DNA of 64,000 bases from Sphaerothrix epifaneia (GTDB taxonomy: Bacteria > Cyanobacteriota > Cyanobacteriia > Phormidesmidales > Phormidesmidaceae), in contig NZ_JBHZOL010000087.1 of NCBI RefSeq assembly GCF_042788235.1, positions 1 to 64,000 on the forward strand, written 5' to 3'. Of this stretch, positions 34,031 through 42,940 are shown in pieces (position 1 is the first letter of the stretch; each line of letters opens with the position of its first letter). A program made the translations under genes and the position numbers. Under the pieces are notes generated by a model, which searched no databases, was not told the DNA's origin, and was given only the letters and a program-made list of their open reading frames with translations.

Positions 34031-36607
34031 ATGGTTACACTTACCATTGCTCAATTTTTGAGCCAAGTTCCTAGCTGCAAGCAGTCAAGCACGATCGCTC
34101 TAGCCTGGCAATGCTGCTGCCGTTCTCAGCAAGACTACCTGGTTTTAGTCAATCTTGATTATCATCCGGTGGGTCTGTTAAAAACAGCCCAGATTGCTGT
34201 GTATCTGTCTCAAACGGGAGGGTTGCCAGCCGCCGATTCTCTGGTGGAACATTTTGCTGCTGAGATCGAGCCGCTCAGGGTGATCTCAGCAGACACGTTA
34301 CTATCCGTTTTTTGGCAACAGCTAGCTGCGCAGCCCGCTCATTGGGCTATTGTCGATGCCCAATCACGCTATCTGGGTTTACTGGATAGCGCTAAGCTGC
34401 TGCAGTTTGTAGCGGCTCATCCCGCTATTATGGCATCCCTTGCCCAGCCAGCCGTATCCTGGTCTGGAGGAAGCGTTTTATTGGGGAAAAATCAGCTCCT
34501 TCAGCGGCTCAGTGCTGAGACTAGCTTATCGACCCTCTGTCAGCAAATTTTGATCGAAACTTTTGAGCAACTGCCCCTACCGCTACAGTTGCAGTCTGGC
34601 TCAGGGCAAGTTTTGGGGCAAACGCCTACCTGGCAAGATCGATTTGCAGAGCTAGCTGAAGTGGCTCAGGTGCCAGCGACCCCAACTCAGTCATTTCAAA
34701 CTATTGCAAGGACGATAGACCCGGTTGGAGGCGCTGGGCCAGCAACAGCCAGCCAGCCTCGCCTCAAAGCGATTACGGCCACATTGACCACGGCGGCTGC
34801 GCCTGAGATGACCAATAGCGAGCGATCGCAGCAGTGGCAGGTTTGGCGAGTACCCATTGTCATCAACTTAGCCGAGTTAACCCACCAAGCGCGTTTTGTT
34901 TCAGATTGGGTACTGAATTCTGAAGCGGTTGGGATTGAACAGCTTTGTGCCATGCCCGATTTGAGTTTGGCAACACCGCCGTTGCAGTTTTGGCTGCTGA
35001 TTGTACAGCCTGTTTTGGGTGAATGGCAGCAAATGCAAGCCTTAAGCGATCGCAATGCAGACTTAGAACACACTAATTTGCTCAAGGCAGAACTGCTGGG
35101 CTGTCTCAGCCATGAACTCAAAACCCCGCTCACCTCACTGCTAGGCTTGTCGAAGCTGCTGCAAGATCATCGTTTGGGATCGCTAAACGAGCGTCAAAAT
35201 CGTTATGCAGCGCTCATTTATCAAAACGCTCGTAGCCTCAAGGCCACTGTGAACGAGATTTTAGATCTCACCCGCATTGAGTCGGGTCAAATGACGATTA
35301 CCTCAGAACCCGTCAACCTGGCCGAGCTTTGTCGTCAAGCCCTATTGCAAGCCGAAGACTACAATCGAGCCCGAGGTGAAGGAGAAGCCCGGACGCATCC
35401 GCTGACGCTGAACCAGTTTCACCTCAAAATTGAACCGGGTTTAGAGCAACTGGTGGTGGACGAACTGCGGTTACAGCAAATTCTCATTCACCTCCTCAGC
35501 AACGCCCTGAAATGTACCCCCGAAACCGGAGAGATAGGACTCACGGTTCAGCGGTGGGGCAATTGGATCTTGATCAGCGTTTGGGATACAGGCGTTGGCA
35601 TTCCGATAGGGCAGCAGCGCTTTATTTTTCATCGTTTACAGCGCATTGAAAACCCTCTGACCCAGCGTTTTACTGGCCCAGGGTTGGGTTTGGTTTTGGT
35701 GCGGCAGCTAGCCCGCTTGCAGGGGGGAGAAATTAGCTTTGTTTCTCAACCCGCTCAGGGCAGCCAGTTTACGCTGATGTTGCCGACTACGGCAACGCTA
35801 CCCGAGCAAAGCGTTCCGGCTGAAGCGCTACTGCCTACTGCCGAACAAATGCTAGTGGTTATTTTGGAGACTGACCCGGTACAGCTTGCTGCCCTCAGCC
35901 AATCACTCAAGTCGATGGGTTGTTGGCCTGCGATCGCCCGTTCTCAACAAGAACTGATTGAAAAGGTGCGGCAGCTACGTCCACGCGCCGCCTTGCTGAA
36001 CCTAGCCACCGCTGATCTCAACGTTGAGTGGTTAATGAAGCAACTGCGCACCGAAGCCGAAAAAGAACCGCTAGCCCTGATTGCGATCGCAACGGAGTCT
36101 GCACCTGTAAGCCCTGACCTCGTCGATCATGTCCTAAATTTGCCAATCGATGCGGCTACGTTTGAGCCGCTTTTTGCCCAGTTTCAGCCGAAAAAACCAA
36201 CCCTGGCAAAGTCTACACTGCTACTGCTGAAGCAAACCGACATGCTAGGCGGAGCAGCTAGCCCGGTTGACCAGATCTTGCAGCAATATCAGTGTCGGGT
36301 TTTAGAAGTAGACGATATTGATCAAGCGAGGCTGTTAGCCCAAATTTGGCGACCCCAGGTTATTTTGCTCGATCCAGAAATTGCAGATCCAGGGATTTAT
36401 CTGCAGCGTCTAAGCCAGCAGCCTTCGTTAGCTCACTTGCCGATTGTGACCCTCACCAGTGAAGCGACCCAGTTAGCCAATCAGCTTCCCCCCCTCAAAG
36501 TTTTTCCTTGCTTGGCTGCTTTGAGTGATCCCACGTCGGGGACGCTAACAGGTTCACCCTTGCTAGAAGCGATTCAGGTAGCCATCCAAACCTCGCAACC
36601 GCTTTAG
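34031..36607 (+). CDS. Hybrid-like histidine kinase with CBS-like N-terminus and two degenerate receivers
   Basis: The 858-residue protein has no transmembrane segment. Residues 20-130 resemble a CBS pair (DYLVLVNLDYHPVGLL and HWAIVDAQSRYLGLL). Residues 150-335 are divergent and could be GAF-like. The kinase core follows: His361 in LSHELKTPLTSLLGLSKLL, N-box SNALK near 491, DTGVGIP near 519 and GPGLGLVLV near 550. The C-terminus holds two receiver-like folds: 606-715, where the phospho-acceptor is Asn657, and 727-835, which keeps Asp781 but lacks the acidic pair. This recalls CikA's pseudo-receiver. Divergence from kaiA suggests a clock role, which is inference. Confidence 0.85.
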   Translation: MVTLTIAQFLSQVPSCKQSSTIALAWQCCCRSQQDYLVLVNLDYHPVGLLKTAQIAVYLSQTGGLPAADSLVEHFAAEIEPLRVISADTLLSVFWQQLAAQPAHWAIVDAQSRYLGLLDSAKLLQFVAAHPAIMASLAQPAVSWSGGSVLLGKNQLLQRLSAETSLSTLCQQILIETFEQLPLPLQLQSGSGQVLGQTPTWQDRFAELAEVAQVPATPTQSFQTIARTIDPVGGAGPATASQPRLKAITATLTTAAAPEMTNSERSQQWQVWRVPIVINLAELTHQARFVSDWVLNSEAVGIEQLCAMPDLSLATPPLQFWLLIVQPVLGEWQQMQALSDRNADLEHTNLLKAELLGCLSHELKTPLTSLLGLSKLLQDHRLGSLNERQNRYAALIYQNARSLKATVNEILDLTRIESGQMTITSEPVNLAELCRQALLQAEDYNRARGEGEARTHPLTLNQFHLKIEPGLEQLVVDELRLQQILIHLLSNALKCTPETGEIGLTVQRWGNWILISVWDTGVGIPIGQQRFIFHRLQRIENPLTQRFTGPGLGLVLVRQLARLQGGEISFVSQPAQGSQFTLMLPTTATLPEQSVPAEALLPTAEQMLVVILETDPVQLAALSQSLKSMGCWPAIARSQQELIEKVRQLRPRAALLNLATADLNVEWLMKQLRTEAEKEPLALIAIATESAPVSPDLVDHVLNLPIDAATFEPLFAQFQPKKPTLAKSTLLLLKQTDMLGGAASPVDQILQQYQCRVLEVDDIDQARLLAQIWRPQVILLDPEIADPGIYLQRLSQQPSLAHLPIVTLTSEATQLANQLPPLKVFPCLAALSDPTSGTLTGSPLLEAIQVAIQTSQPL

Positions 36608-37218
36608 TCCAGCTTTTCGCCACTAAAAATAAAGATGGGATCTACGGCTGCGAATACCTGATGATAGCCGCGCATTTCAAGCCGATTGACGGCGGGTTGT
36701 ACCACCTCAATATTGCGAACCTGCAGTTTTGAAAAGCTTTCTGAAACCTGGTATAGATTTTCTAAGTTGCTGACCGTAACCACAAAGCGTCCACCAGTTG
36801 CCAAAAACCTCCACGCGGTTTCTAAAGTAGCTTGGAGAGGACGGCCACCTTCAATCAAAATGCAGTCAGGCTGATAGGGCAACTGGGCTAAACACTCAGG
36901 AGCGCTCCCTTCAATCACCTCAACGTTGCTCACCTGAAAGCGATCGCAGTTGTGACGAATTAAAGTGGCGACTTCTTGATCGCGCTCCACCGCAACAATT
37001 TGCCCTGTGGCACACAGCAGCGCCGCCTCGATGGTAATCGTGCCTGTGCCAGCCCCAATATCCCAAAGGACGGCGTTTTTCTGCAGCCGCAGGTAGCCTA
37101 ATACTAAAAGTCTTACCTCTCGCTTGCTCATCGGAATACCCGGAAGTTGCTCAAATAAGCTGTCAGGAATACCGGGGGTTGTGTAGGGCCACAGAGAAGC
37201 CATTGCATCTTTAGTCAT
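36604..37218 (-). CDS. cbiT: Precorrin-6Y C15-methyltransferase subunit CbiT
   Basis: CbiT methylates C15 and decarboxylates precorrin intermediates in corrin ring synthesis. The SAM-binding motif is VLWDIGAGTGTITIEAALL, followed by IVAVERD and DCILIEGGRPL, all as in CbiT and the C-terminal half of CobL. At 204 residues it is a stand-alone CbiT, so a separate CbiE should exist in the genome. Its ATG overlaps the stop of the upstream decarboxylase-like gene by four bases, and its end overlaps the convergent kinase gene by four. Confidence 0.93.
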   Translation of the reverse strand: MTKDAMASLWPYTTPGIPDSLFEQLPGIPMSKREVRLLVLGYLRLQKNAVLWDIGAGTGTITIEAALLCATGQIVAVERDQEVATLIRHNCDRFQVSNVEVIEGSAPECLAQLPYQPDCILIEGGRPLQATLETAWRFLATGGRFVVTVSNLENLYQVSESFSKLQVRNIEVVQPAVNRLEMRGYHQVFAAVDPIFIFSGEKLD

Positions 37219-38699
37219 GGGTTAACAATCTTGATCGTCTGTAAGCTTGCATCGCTGCAACCCGTCAGTTGCCCCCCCGCCTGACGAATAGCTTGCAAAT
37301 AGGCGATCGCGGCTGATTCAATCCGTTCGCCCGGAAAAATGAGTGGAATACCGGGGGGATAAGGACAAATTAACTCGGCACTTATCTGGCCGATAGCTGC
37401 CGCTACGGTTACAGTTTTTGCAGGCGAGAAAAACGCTTGCCGGGGAGAAAGGGAGGGGACAGCCGCATCGGCAGGCGGCGTCAGGTCGGGCGGCGTCAGC
37501 CGTTTAGCAAGGGGTTGCTGGGTTACGAGTTGCTTAAAAGCCAAGACTAGCTGATCAACATCAGCCACCGTATTGCCCAAGCTGATGATAAAGGTCAGGT
37601 GGCTCAAGCTAGGGAGTTCAGCCGTGACCCCTAGCTGAGTGTGTAACCATTCATCTACGGCAAAACCCGTTAACCCTAACCCAGCCACCTCAACGGTTAA
37701 ACGGGTCAAATCTAGACGCGCTGGGGCAACATCGGCAGGTGCCAAAATCCGTAGCCCCGCTAAGCGGCTAAGTTGCGATCGCGCGGTCTGCGCTAGTTTT
37801 AGGGTTTGGGTGATCAAAGCGGTTCCCGCTGTCGCCATTTGCTGACGAGCAGCATCTAAAGAAGCCAGCAGTAAATAGTTGGGGCTGCTTGACTGGGTTA
37901 TCTGTAGGGCTTGCCGCAGGCGATCGCGATTAACTTTTTGCCCTTGTACATGCAGCATTGACGCTTGAGTCAGCGCTGCTAGCACCTTGTGAGTAGATTG
38001 GACGACAATATCAGCCCCCGCTGACAAGGCTGACTGTGGCAGTTCAGTATGAAAACCAAAGTGGGCACCGTGAGCCTCATCTACAATCAGGGGGCAGTTC
38101 AGCAGGTGCAGGCGTTCAGCGATCGCCGCCACCTCTGAGCAAACGCCTAAATAGGTCGGTGATACCAATAAAACAGCCTTCAAGTCTGGATGCTGGGCGA
38201 TCGCTTGGTCAACCTGTGCCAAAGTTGTTCCCTGCACCACATCCCAGGTAGCATCATAAGGGGGCTGTAGCCAGACCGGAATCGCCCCCGACAGCACTAA
38301 AGCCGCAAAAACTGAACGATGAGCATGGCGCGGCACAAGCACCTGATCGCCAGGGCTGCAAACCGCTAGCAAAGCCGCTTGCAGCCCACAGGTTGAGCCA
38401 TTGGCTAAAAAGAAAGTTTCTTCTGCCCCAAAAGCCTTGGCCGCTAACGTTTGGGCGGTTTGAATTGGCCCAGTAGGCGCAAATAGATTGTCTAATTCTG
38501 GCAGTTCGGGTAAGTCAGCCCGCAGAGCCTCGACCCCGATCAACTGCCGCAGATCGATCGCCGCCCCTTGTCCCCGTTTGTGGCCAGGGGTGTAAAAAGC
38601 TGCTTGGGCTTTCTGCGCACACTGCTGCAAAGCTGAAACCAGGGGAGCCTGATTTTGATCAGTTACCGAGTGCTGAGAGCAGGCATTGTCAGAGGTCAT
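37215..38699 (-). CDS. Orn/Lys/Arg decarboxylase-family PLP enzyme
   Basis: This is a fold-type I PLP enzyme of the major Orn/Lys/Arg decarboxylase family (494 residues from the ATG at 38699). AFYTPGHKRGQG near the start, NGSTCGLQAALLAV, PRHAHRSV, VDEAHGAHFG with the cofactor aspartate and STHK with the PLP lysine are all present. The product could be agmatine, cadaverine or putrescine; the specificity is not readable. It is probably cotranscribed with a VOC protein upstream (4-base gap) and cbiT downstream (4-base overlap). An alternative GTG at 38717 overlaps the VOC gene. Confidence 0.88.
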   Translation of the reverse strand: MTSDNACSQHSVTDQNQAPLVSALQQCAQKAQAAFYTPGHKRGQGAAIDLRQLIGVEALRADLPELPELDNLFAPTGPIQTAQTLAAKAFGAEETFFLANGSTCGLQAALLAVCSPGDQVLVPRHAHRSVFAALVLSGAIPVWLQPPYDATWDVVQGTTLAQVDQAIAQHPDLKAVLLVSPTYLGVCSEVAAIAERLHLLNCPLIVDEAHGAHFGFHTELPQSALSAGADIVVQSTHKVLAALTQASMLHVQGQKVNRDRLRQALQITQSSSPNYLLLASLDAARQQMATAGTALITQTLKLAQTARSQLSRLAGLRILAPADVAPARLDLTRLTVEVAGLGLTGFAVDEWLHTQLGVTAELPSLSHLTFIISLGNTVADVDQLVLAFKQLVTQQPLAKRLTPPDLTPPADAAVPSLSPRQAFFSPAKTVTVAAAIGQISAELICPYPPGIPLIFPGERIESAAIAYLQAIRQAGGQLTGCSDASLQTIKIVNP

Positions 38700-38703
38700 A
38701 CTC

Positions 38704-39138
38704 TCAAGCTGGATCACAGCGAATTTCTACCAAAAAGCCGTCTGGGTCATAGCAGTAAATGCCGCGCCCAGTTGGGCGGCTGACCGGGCCGTGATCAATG
38801 GGTACCTGGTTTTGCTGTAAAACTGCGATCGCTAGATCAAATAGCTCAGGTGCAATCTCAAAAGCCAAGTGGTTGGCTCGGGTGAATTGCTGCTGAGGAT
38901 CGGCATGGGGTGGCAGCAAATCTGGCTCCCAAAACAGATCCAAAATAGTCCCATCTGGCAATTTAAAGTTAGCAACCTGGCCAGCCGCAACCAGATCTTT
39001 CAAGGTTTCTGGTACTTCTGTTCCGGTTAACTCATGTAGCCCTAAAATCTCACCGTAAAACTGACGAGAGGCCGCCATGTTTTGAACATTGAGGGCTATG
39101 TGATGAATTCCTTTGAGGGTATGTTTAGGCAATTGCAT
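38704..39138 (-). CDS. Glyoxalase/VOC family protein
   Basis: The 144-residue protein has the two beta-alpha-beta-beta-beta units of vicinal oxygen chelate proteins. Metal-ligand positions are plausible: His in HHIALNV, Glu in LHELTG or nearby, His in HLAFEI and Glu in FLVEIRCD at the end. Typical substrates in the family include methylglyoxal adducts and aromatic diols, but none is indicated. The ATG at 39138 is preferred over a TTG at 39171. It heads the operon with the decarboxylase-family gene and cbiT. Confidence 0.85.
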   Translation of the reverse strand: MQLPKHTLKGIHHIALNVQNMAASRQFYGEILGLHELTGTEVPETLKDLVAAGQVANFKLPDGTILDLFWEPDLLPPHADPQQQFTRANHLAFEIAPELFDLAIAVLQQNQVPIDHGPVSRPTGRGIYCYDPDGFLVEIRCDPA

Positions 39139-39292
39139 GGTGATAGAAGGCAATGTGAGGCAACTTAGCAAAAGGAAGATGCTGCCTTTGATGATATCTA
39201 AGTAAAAACCTCAAACATCCTGACAATCAGCTTTTTCGCTAGAAAAGCGTATCTGTGAGCCTAGTAGGCGTGTATGGGCTAGAGGGAGCAAG

Positions 39293-40471
39293 ATGACGAA
39301 CAAGGCATTGCTTGTTGGTGTTGATAAAACCGGAGTATGGTTACCATCCAATCCGTTAGGGGCTGCAACTGAAACGATCCAAGCACTGCGTGAGGTCATA
39401 ACTTCAGAAAAAGGGCCTTTTCAAACGACTGAGGTTGAAACTTTAATCAATCCAGATGCACAGCAAACTCGTCAGGCGATCGCCCGTTTGTGTACCAATG
39501 CCGAAGTAGACGATCTCAGATTGCTCTATTTCTTCGGTGCTGGTTTGATGGAAGCGGAAACCAGAAAAGTTTATTTAGCGGCGGCCAATACCGACCCCCA
39601 CTATTTACAGACAACAGCCGTCTCGGCAGACTTTCTTAAGGGTTCGCTTGATAGCAGCTTATCCCAAAGGCAAATGGTAATTTTAGACTGTGGCTGGTAT
39701 GGCACGCTGAGCGAAAACTCATCCATTTTGGGTTCTGTCAATTTGGCTCACCTGGCTAGCGAACATCGCGTGGTTTTAACCTGTGGTGGTCAGTCGCTAA
39801 CGATGACGGCTAAAGGCCCGCTGCCGCTCTATACGCAGATTTTAATCGAAGGCATTCGGACGGAACTGGCAGATATCAATGGCGACAGTGCTATTTCTGC
39901 GGCTGAGCTGCATCATTACATTTACCGTGAAATTCATGAAACTGATCTAGAGATTTACCCTTTTCTCTATGCGCTGGGCAATAGCGCCCAGCTAACGCTG
40001 ATGCAGTTACCAACCTATGCGCCAGAGCAAGAATACCGCCGCAGCGTAGAAGAGTACATAGCTGCCGACTACGGCACGCTGACCCCGCAAAGCCGCAAAG
40101 TTCTAGACTTTTTGCGCCAAAACTTGGACTTGCCGACTCAGGTGGCCGAGGCGATTGAAGCTCAGGTCTATCTGCCTCATCAGGAAAAGCGCCAAAAACT
40201 GGATCAGTATCAGCAAGTTTATTTAGAAGCCATTCAGTTGGAAAATCCGCCGCGCCAGATTATCCGTCGTCGCCTGCGATCGCTCCAGCGTCGGCTCGAA
40301 TTAACCGATGACGAAATTAGATTTGTAGAAGAACAAGCCCAGCTCAACCGCGAACCTGCGGTTTTAGCGGCTGAAACCGAATCCCGCGATCGCGAAATCG
40401 AAGTTTTAGGTGGCAAACGGGCAATCGCCGCGCTTTCAGAACATCCGATTGATCGAGAAACCGTAGCCTGA
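39293..40471 (+). CDS. Caspase-fold pseudoenzyme (orthocaspase-like, catalytic dyad lost)
   Basis: The N-terminal 240 residues follow the caspase/metacaspase p20 pattern (peptidase C14): KALLVGVDKT, LRLLYFFGAGLM, KVYLAAANTDP and QMVILDCGWYG. In active members FxGHG supplies the histidine and DxCxSG the cysteine; here these read FFGAG (Ala83) and LDCGWYG (Gly134 at the catalytic position, though Cys133 is adjacent). An EF-hand-like loop DINGDSAISAAEL (193-205) is kept, as in many orthocaspases. The last 150 residues are charged helices (RQIIRRRLRSLQRRLEL). It is probably a non-peptidase scaffold or regulator. Confidence 0.75.
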   Translation: MTNKALLVGVDKTGVWLPSNPLGAATETIQALREVITSEKGPFQTTEVETLINPDAQQTRQAIARLCTNAEVDDLRLLYFFGAGLMEAETRKVYLAAANTDPHYLQTTAVSADFLKGSLDSSLSQRQMVILDCGWYGTLSENSSILGSVNLAHLASEHRVVLTCGGQSLTMTAKGPLPLYTQILIEGIRTELADINGDSAISAAELHHYIYREIHETDLEIYPFLYALGNSAQLTLMQLPTYAPEQEYRRSVEEYIAADYGTLTPQSRKVLDFLRQNLDLPTQVAEAIEAQVYLPHQEKRQKLDQYQQVYLEAIQLENPPRQIIRRRLRSLQRRLELTDDEIRFVEEQAQLNREPAVLAAETESRDREIEVLGGKRAIAALSEHPIDRETVA

Positions 40472-40512
40472 TCCAAAAGCTGTCACCCCCTCTCAGCTGC
40501 GCTGATAGGCAA

Positions 40513-40593
40513 TATAGCTAAAGGCTGAAAGAAAGTTTTTGGGCAGAGGCTTTCAGCGATTGAAGTATCTTAGCTCTGGTGGTTACAGCGATA
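40513..40593. repeat. Dispersed intergenic hairpin repeat, copy C
   Basis: Read on the minus strand this is collinear with copy B: TATCGCTGT, about 20 variable bases, TACTTCAATCGCTGAAAGCC, then CTTTCTT, TCAGCC and TTTAGCTATA. GCTGAAAG (40524-40531) pairs with CTTTCAGC (40550-40557). It lies between the caspase-like gene and the tkt terminator. Confidence 0.65.
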
Positions 40594-40623
40594 CAGCCTT
40601 TATGGGCAAACACGCTTGACTAA

Positions 40624-40649
40624 AAAGGGACGTTGGTTAACGTCCCTTT
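40624..40649 (-). terminator. Intrinsic terminator of transketolase gene
   Basis: AAAGGGACGTT (40624-40634) and AACGTCCCTTT (40639-40649) form an 11-base stem with a 4-base loop. On the minus strand the stem is followed by TTTTTA, just 40 bases after the tkt stop. A strong Rho-independent terminator. Confidence 0.9.
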
Positions 40650-40689
40650 GGATCAAAACTCAATTCAGTAGACTAAAACGACGGCAGAT

Positions 40690-42696
40690 TTAGCCCAGCA
40701 CGGCCTTAGCACGAGCAATCACGTTATCAACCGTGTAGCCAAACTTCTCCATGACCAAATCGCCAGGTGCAGAAGCCCCAAAGCGCTCAATGCTGATCAT
40801 GTCGCCCTCAGATCCCATGTAGCGGCACCAGCCAAAGCTAGAAGCTGCTTCAACCACCAACCGCTTAGTAACAGATTTGGGCAGCACCGACTCTTTATAA
40901 GCCTGATCTTGAGCTTCAAACAACTCCCAAGAAGGCATAGAGACCACCCGCACCTTTTTGCCATCGGCTCGCAGTTGCTCCGCTGCATCTACACAGAGAG
41001 AAACCTCACTCCCCGTCCCAATCAAGATAATATCGGGCGTTTCTTCAGCACCAGAGAGTACATAAGCTCCCTTAGCCGTATTTTCAATGGAAGAACCGTC
41101 CAGGTTGGGGACGTTTTGCCGGGTAAAAGCAATTAGAGTTGGCGCTTTGCGATTTTCAACCGCAATCTTATAGGCACCCGAAACTTCATTACCATCTGCC
41201 GGACGAATGACCGTCAAATTGGGAATTGCGCGTAAAGAAGCCACCGTCTCTACCGGCTGGTGGGTAGGGCCGTCTTCACCTAAACCAACAGAATCGTGAG
41301 TCATGACGTAAATCACGCCAGCCTCAGAAAGCGCTGAAAGCCGAATAGCAGCCCGCATGTAGTCAGCAAAAACCAGGAACGTGGCACAGTAGGGAATCAA
41401 ACCAGAATTGTGCAGCGCAATTCCGTTGCAAATAGCGCCCATGCCATGTTCGCGCACACCAAAGCGCAGATTGCGATTTTCGTACTGGCCTAGCTGGAAA
41501 TCGCCAGAGACTTTAATTTCTGTCAGGTTGGAGTGGGTTAAATCAGCAGAACCACCAATTAATTCAGGTAAAGCTGGGGCTAGGGCGTTCAGCGTTGCCT
41601 GCGAGTGTTTACGTGTGGCCGTGCCTTTGTCAGCCGGGGTAAAGGTGGGTAGACCATCAGCCCAGCCTTCAGGCAATTTGCCTGACAACATCCGCTCAAA
41701 CTCAGCAGCGGCTTCGGCATACTGGGTGCGATAGGTGGCCAGGGTTTCTTCCCATTCAGCTTCGTAGCTAGCCCCCCGCTCAACCGCTTTGCGCATGTGG
41801 TTGAGCGCATCTTCGGGAACTTCAAAGTCACCATAGCTCCAGCCAAGGTTTTCGCGGGTGGCAATAATTTCATCTGTGCCCAAAGCTGCTCCATGCACGC
41901 CGGGAGTGTTGGCTTTGTTAGGAGAGCCGTAGCCAATGGTGGTGGTTACTTTGATTAGCGAAGGCTTGTCAGTAACGGCTTTGGCATTTTCGATCGCTTT
42001 GGCGATCGCATCTAGATCAGTATTGCCATCCTCAACGTGCTGCACATGCCAGCCATAAGCTTCAAAACGCTTGGCTACATCTTCGGTAAAAGAGATATCT
42101 GTAGAGCCGTCAATCGAGATGTGGTTGTCGTCATAAAGCGCGATGAGTTTGCCCAAGCCAAGGTGCCCGGCTAAAGAGCAAGCTTCGCCGGAGACGCCCT
42201 CCATGTTACAGCCATCGCCCAAGATGACGTAGGTGTAATGGTCAACCAGGGTGCAGTCAGACTGGTTAAAACGTGCAGCCAAATGCGCTTCCGCCATCGC
42301 TAAGCCCACGGCATTGGCAATGCCCTGACCGAGGGGTCCGGTGGTCACCTCAACCCCTGGTGTTTCAAAGTTTTCGGGGTGGCCGGGAGTACGAGAACCC
42401 CACTGCCGAAACTGTTTAATGTCATCTAAACCAACGCTGTCGTACCCCGTCAGGTAAAGCAAGGCATACTGCAACATGCAACCATGACCCGCTGAAAGCA
42501 CAAAGCGATCGCGGTTAAACCAGTTGGGATTTTTGGGATTGAACCGCATAAATTTGTCCCACAAGACAAACGCCATGGGGGCAGCCCCCATCGGCAGACC
42601 AGGGTGACCCGACTTCGCCTTTTCAACGGCATCAATGGCTAGAAATCGGATGGAATTAATACAAAGTGCTTCCAGAGATTGGGTTGCGACAGCCAT
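40690..42696 (-). CDS. tkt: Transketolase
   Basis: Transketolase moves two-carbon ketol units between sugar phosphates in the Calvin cycle and pentose phosphate pathway, using thiamine diphosphate. From the ATG at 42696 it has 668 residues, the family length. Visible motifs are KSGHPGLPMGAAP, GDGCNMEGVSGEACSLAGH (TPP/metal), HDSVGLGEDGPTHQPVE (pyrimidine domain) and SFGWCRYMGSEGD near the C-terminus. A TTG at 42723 is in frame but unsupported. It is the third gene of the acpP-fabF-tkt cluster typical of cyanobacteria, 244 bases after fabF. Confidence 0.97.
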   Translation of the reverse strand: MAVATQSLEALCINSIRFLAIDAVEKAKSGHPGLPMGAAPMAFVLWDKFMRFNPKNPNWFNRDRFVLSAGHGCMLQYALLYLTGYDSVGLDDIKQFRQWGSRTPGHPENFETPGVEVTTGPLGQGIANAVGLAMAEAHLAARFNQSDCTLVDHYTYVILGDGCNMEGVSGEACSLAGHLGLGKLIALYDDNHISIDGSTDISFTEDVAKRFEAYGWHVQHVEDGNTDLDAIAKAIENAKAVTDKPSLIKVTTTIGYGSPNKANTPGVHGAALGTDEIIATRENLGWSYGDFEVPEDALNHMRKAVERGASYEAEWEETLATYRTQYAEAAAEFERMLSGKLPEGWADGLPTFTPADKGTATRKHSQATLNALAPALPELIGGSADLTHSNLTEIKVSGDFQLGQYENRNLRFGVREHGMGAICNGIALHNSGLIPYCATFLVFADYMRAAIRLSALSEAGVIYVMTHDSVGLGEDGPTHQPVETVASLRAIPNLTVIRPADGNEVSGAYKIAVENRKAPTLIAFTRQNVPNLDGSSIENTAKGAYVLSGAEETPDIILIGTGSEVSLCVDAAEQLRADGKKVRVVSMPSWELFEAQDQAYKESVLPKSVTKRLVVEAASSFGWCRYMGSEGDMISIERFGASAPGDLVMEKFGYTVDNVIARAKAVLG

Positions 42697-42881
42697 AGTC
42701 CTAATGATTGAGTAACGGTACAAGGAGCCTGGGTCATCAGTATTAACGCCCTGAAGCCCTTAAGATGTGAGGCGCTTTCCCCATCATCCCATCCTGAGGG
42801 AGCGAGGATCAAGCAATTGTCATAGGTTATTTGAGGACACGTACCGAGTGGTCTGCCCTGATAAACCCCAAGCCAGCGTCC

Positions 42882-42929
42882 GCTAGCTTACCCGTAAGGC
42901 TAGCCCTCTTGATAGGTCATTATACCTAT
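42882..42929 (-). terminator. Hairpins after fabF, possible weak terminator
   Basis: ACCTAT (42924-42929) pairs with ATAGGT (42912-42917), directly after the fabF stop on the minus strand. A second stem with one bulge follows, pairing GCTAGCCTTA (minus) with TAAGCTAGC across CGGG (42882-42904). No T-run follows, so this may attenuate rather than end transcription into tkt. Confidence 0.4.
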
Positions 42930-42940
42930 GGACTGTAGCC

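Noticed and set aside
34696..35133. 145-codon minus-strand frame inside the histidine kinase
   Set aside because: A shadow of the kinase reading frame, with no family pattern of its own.
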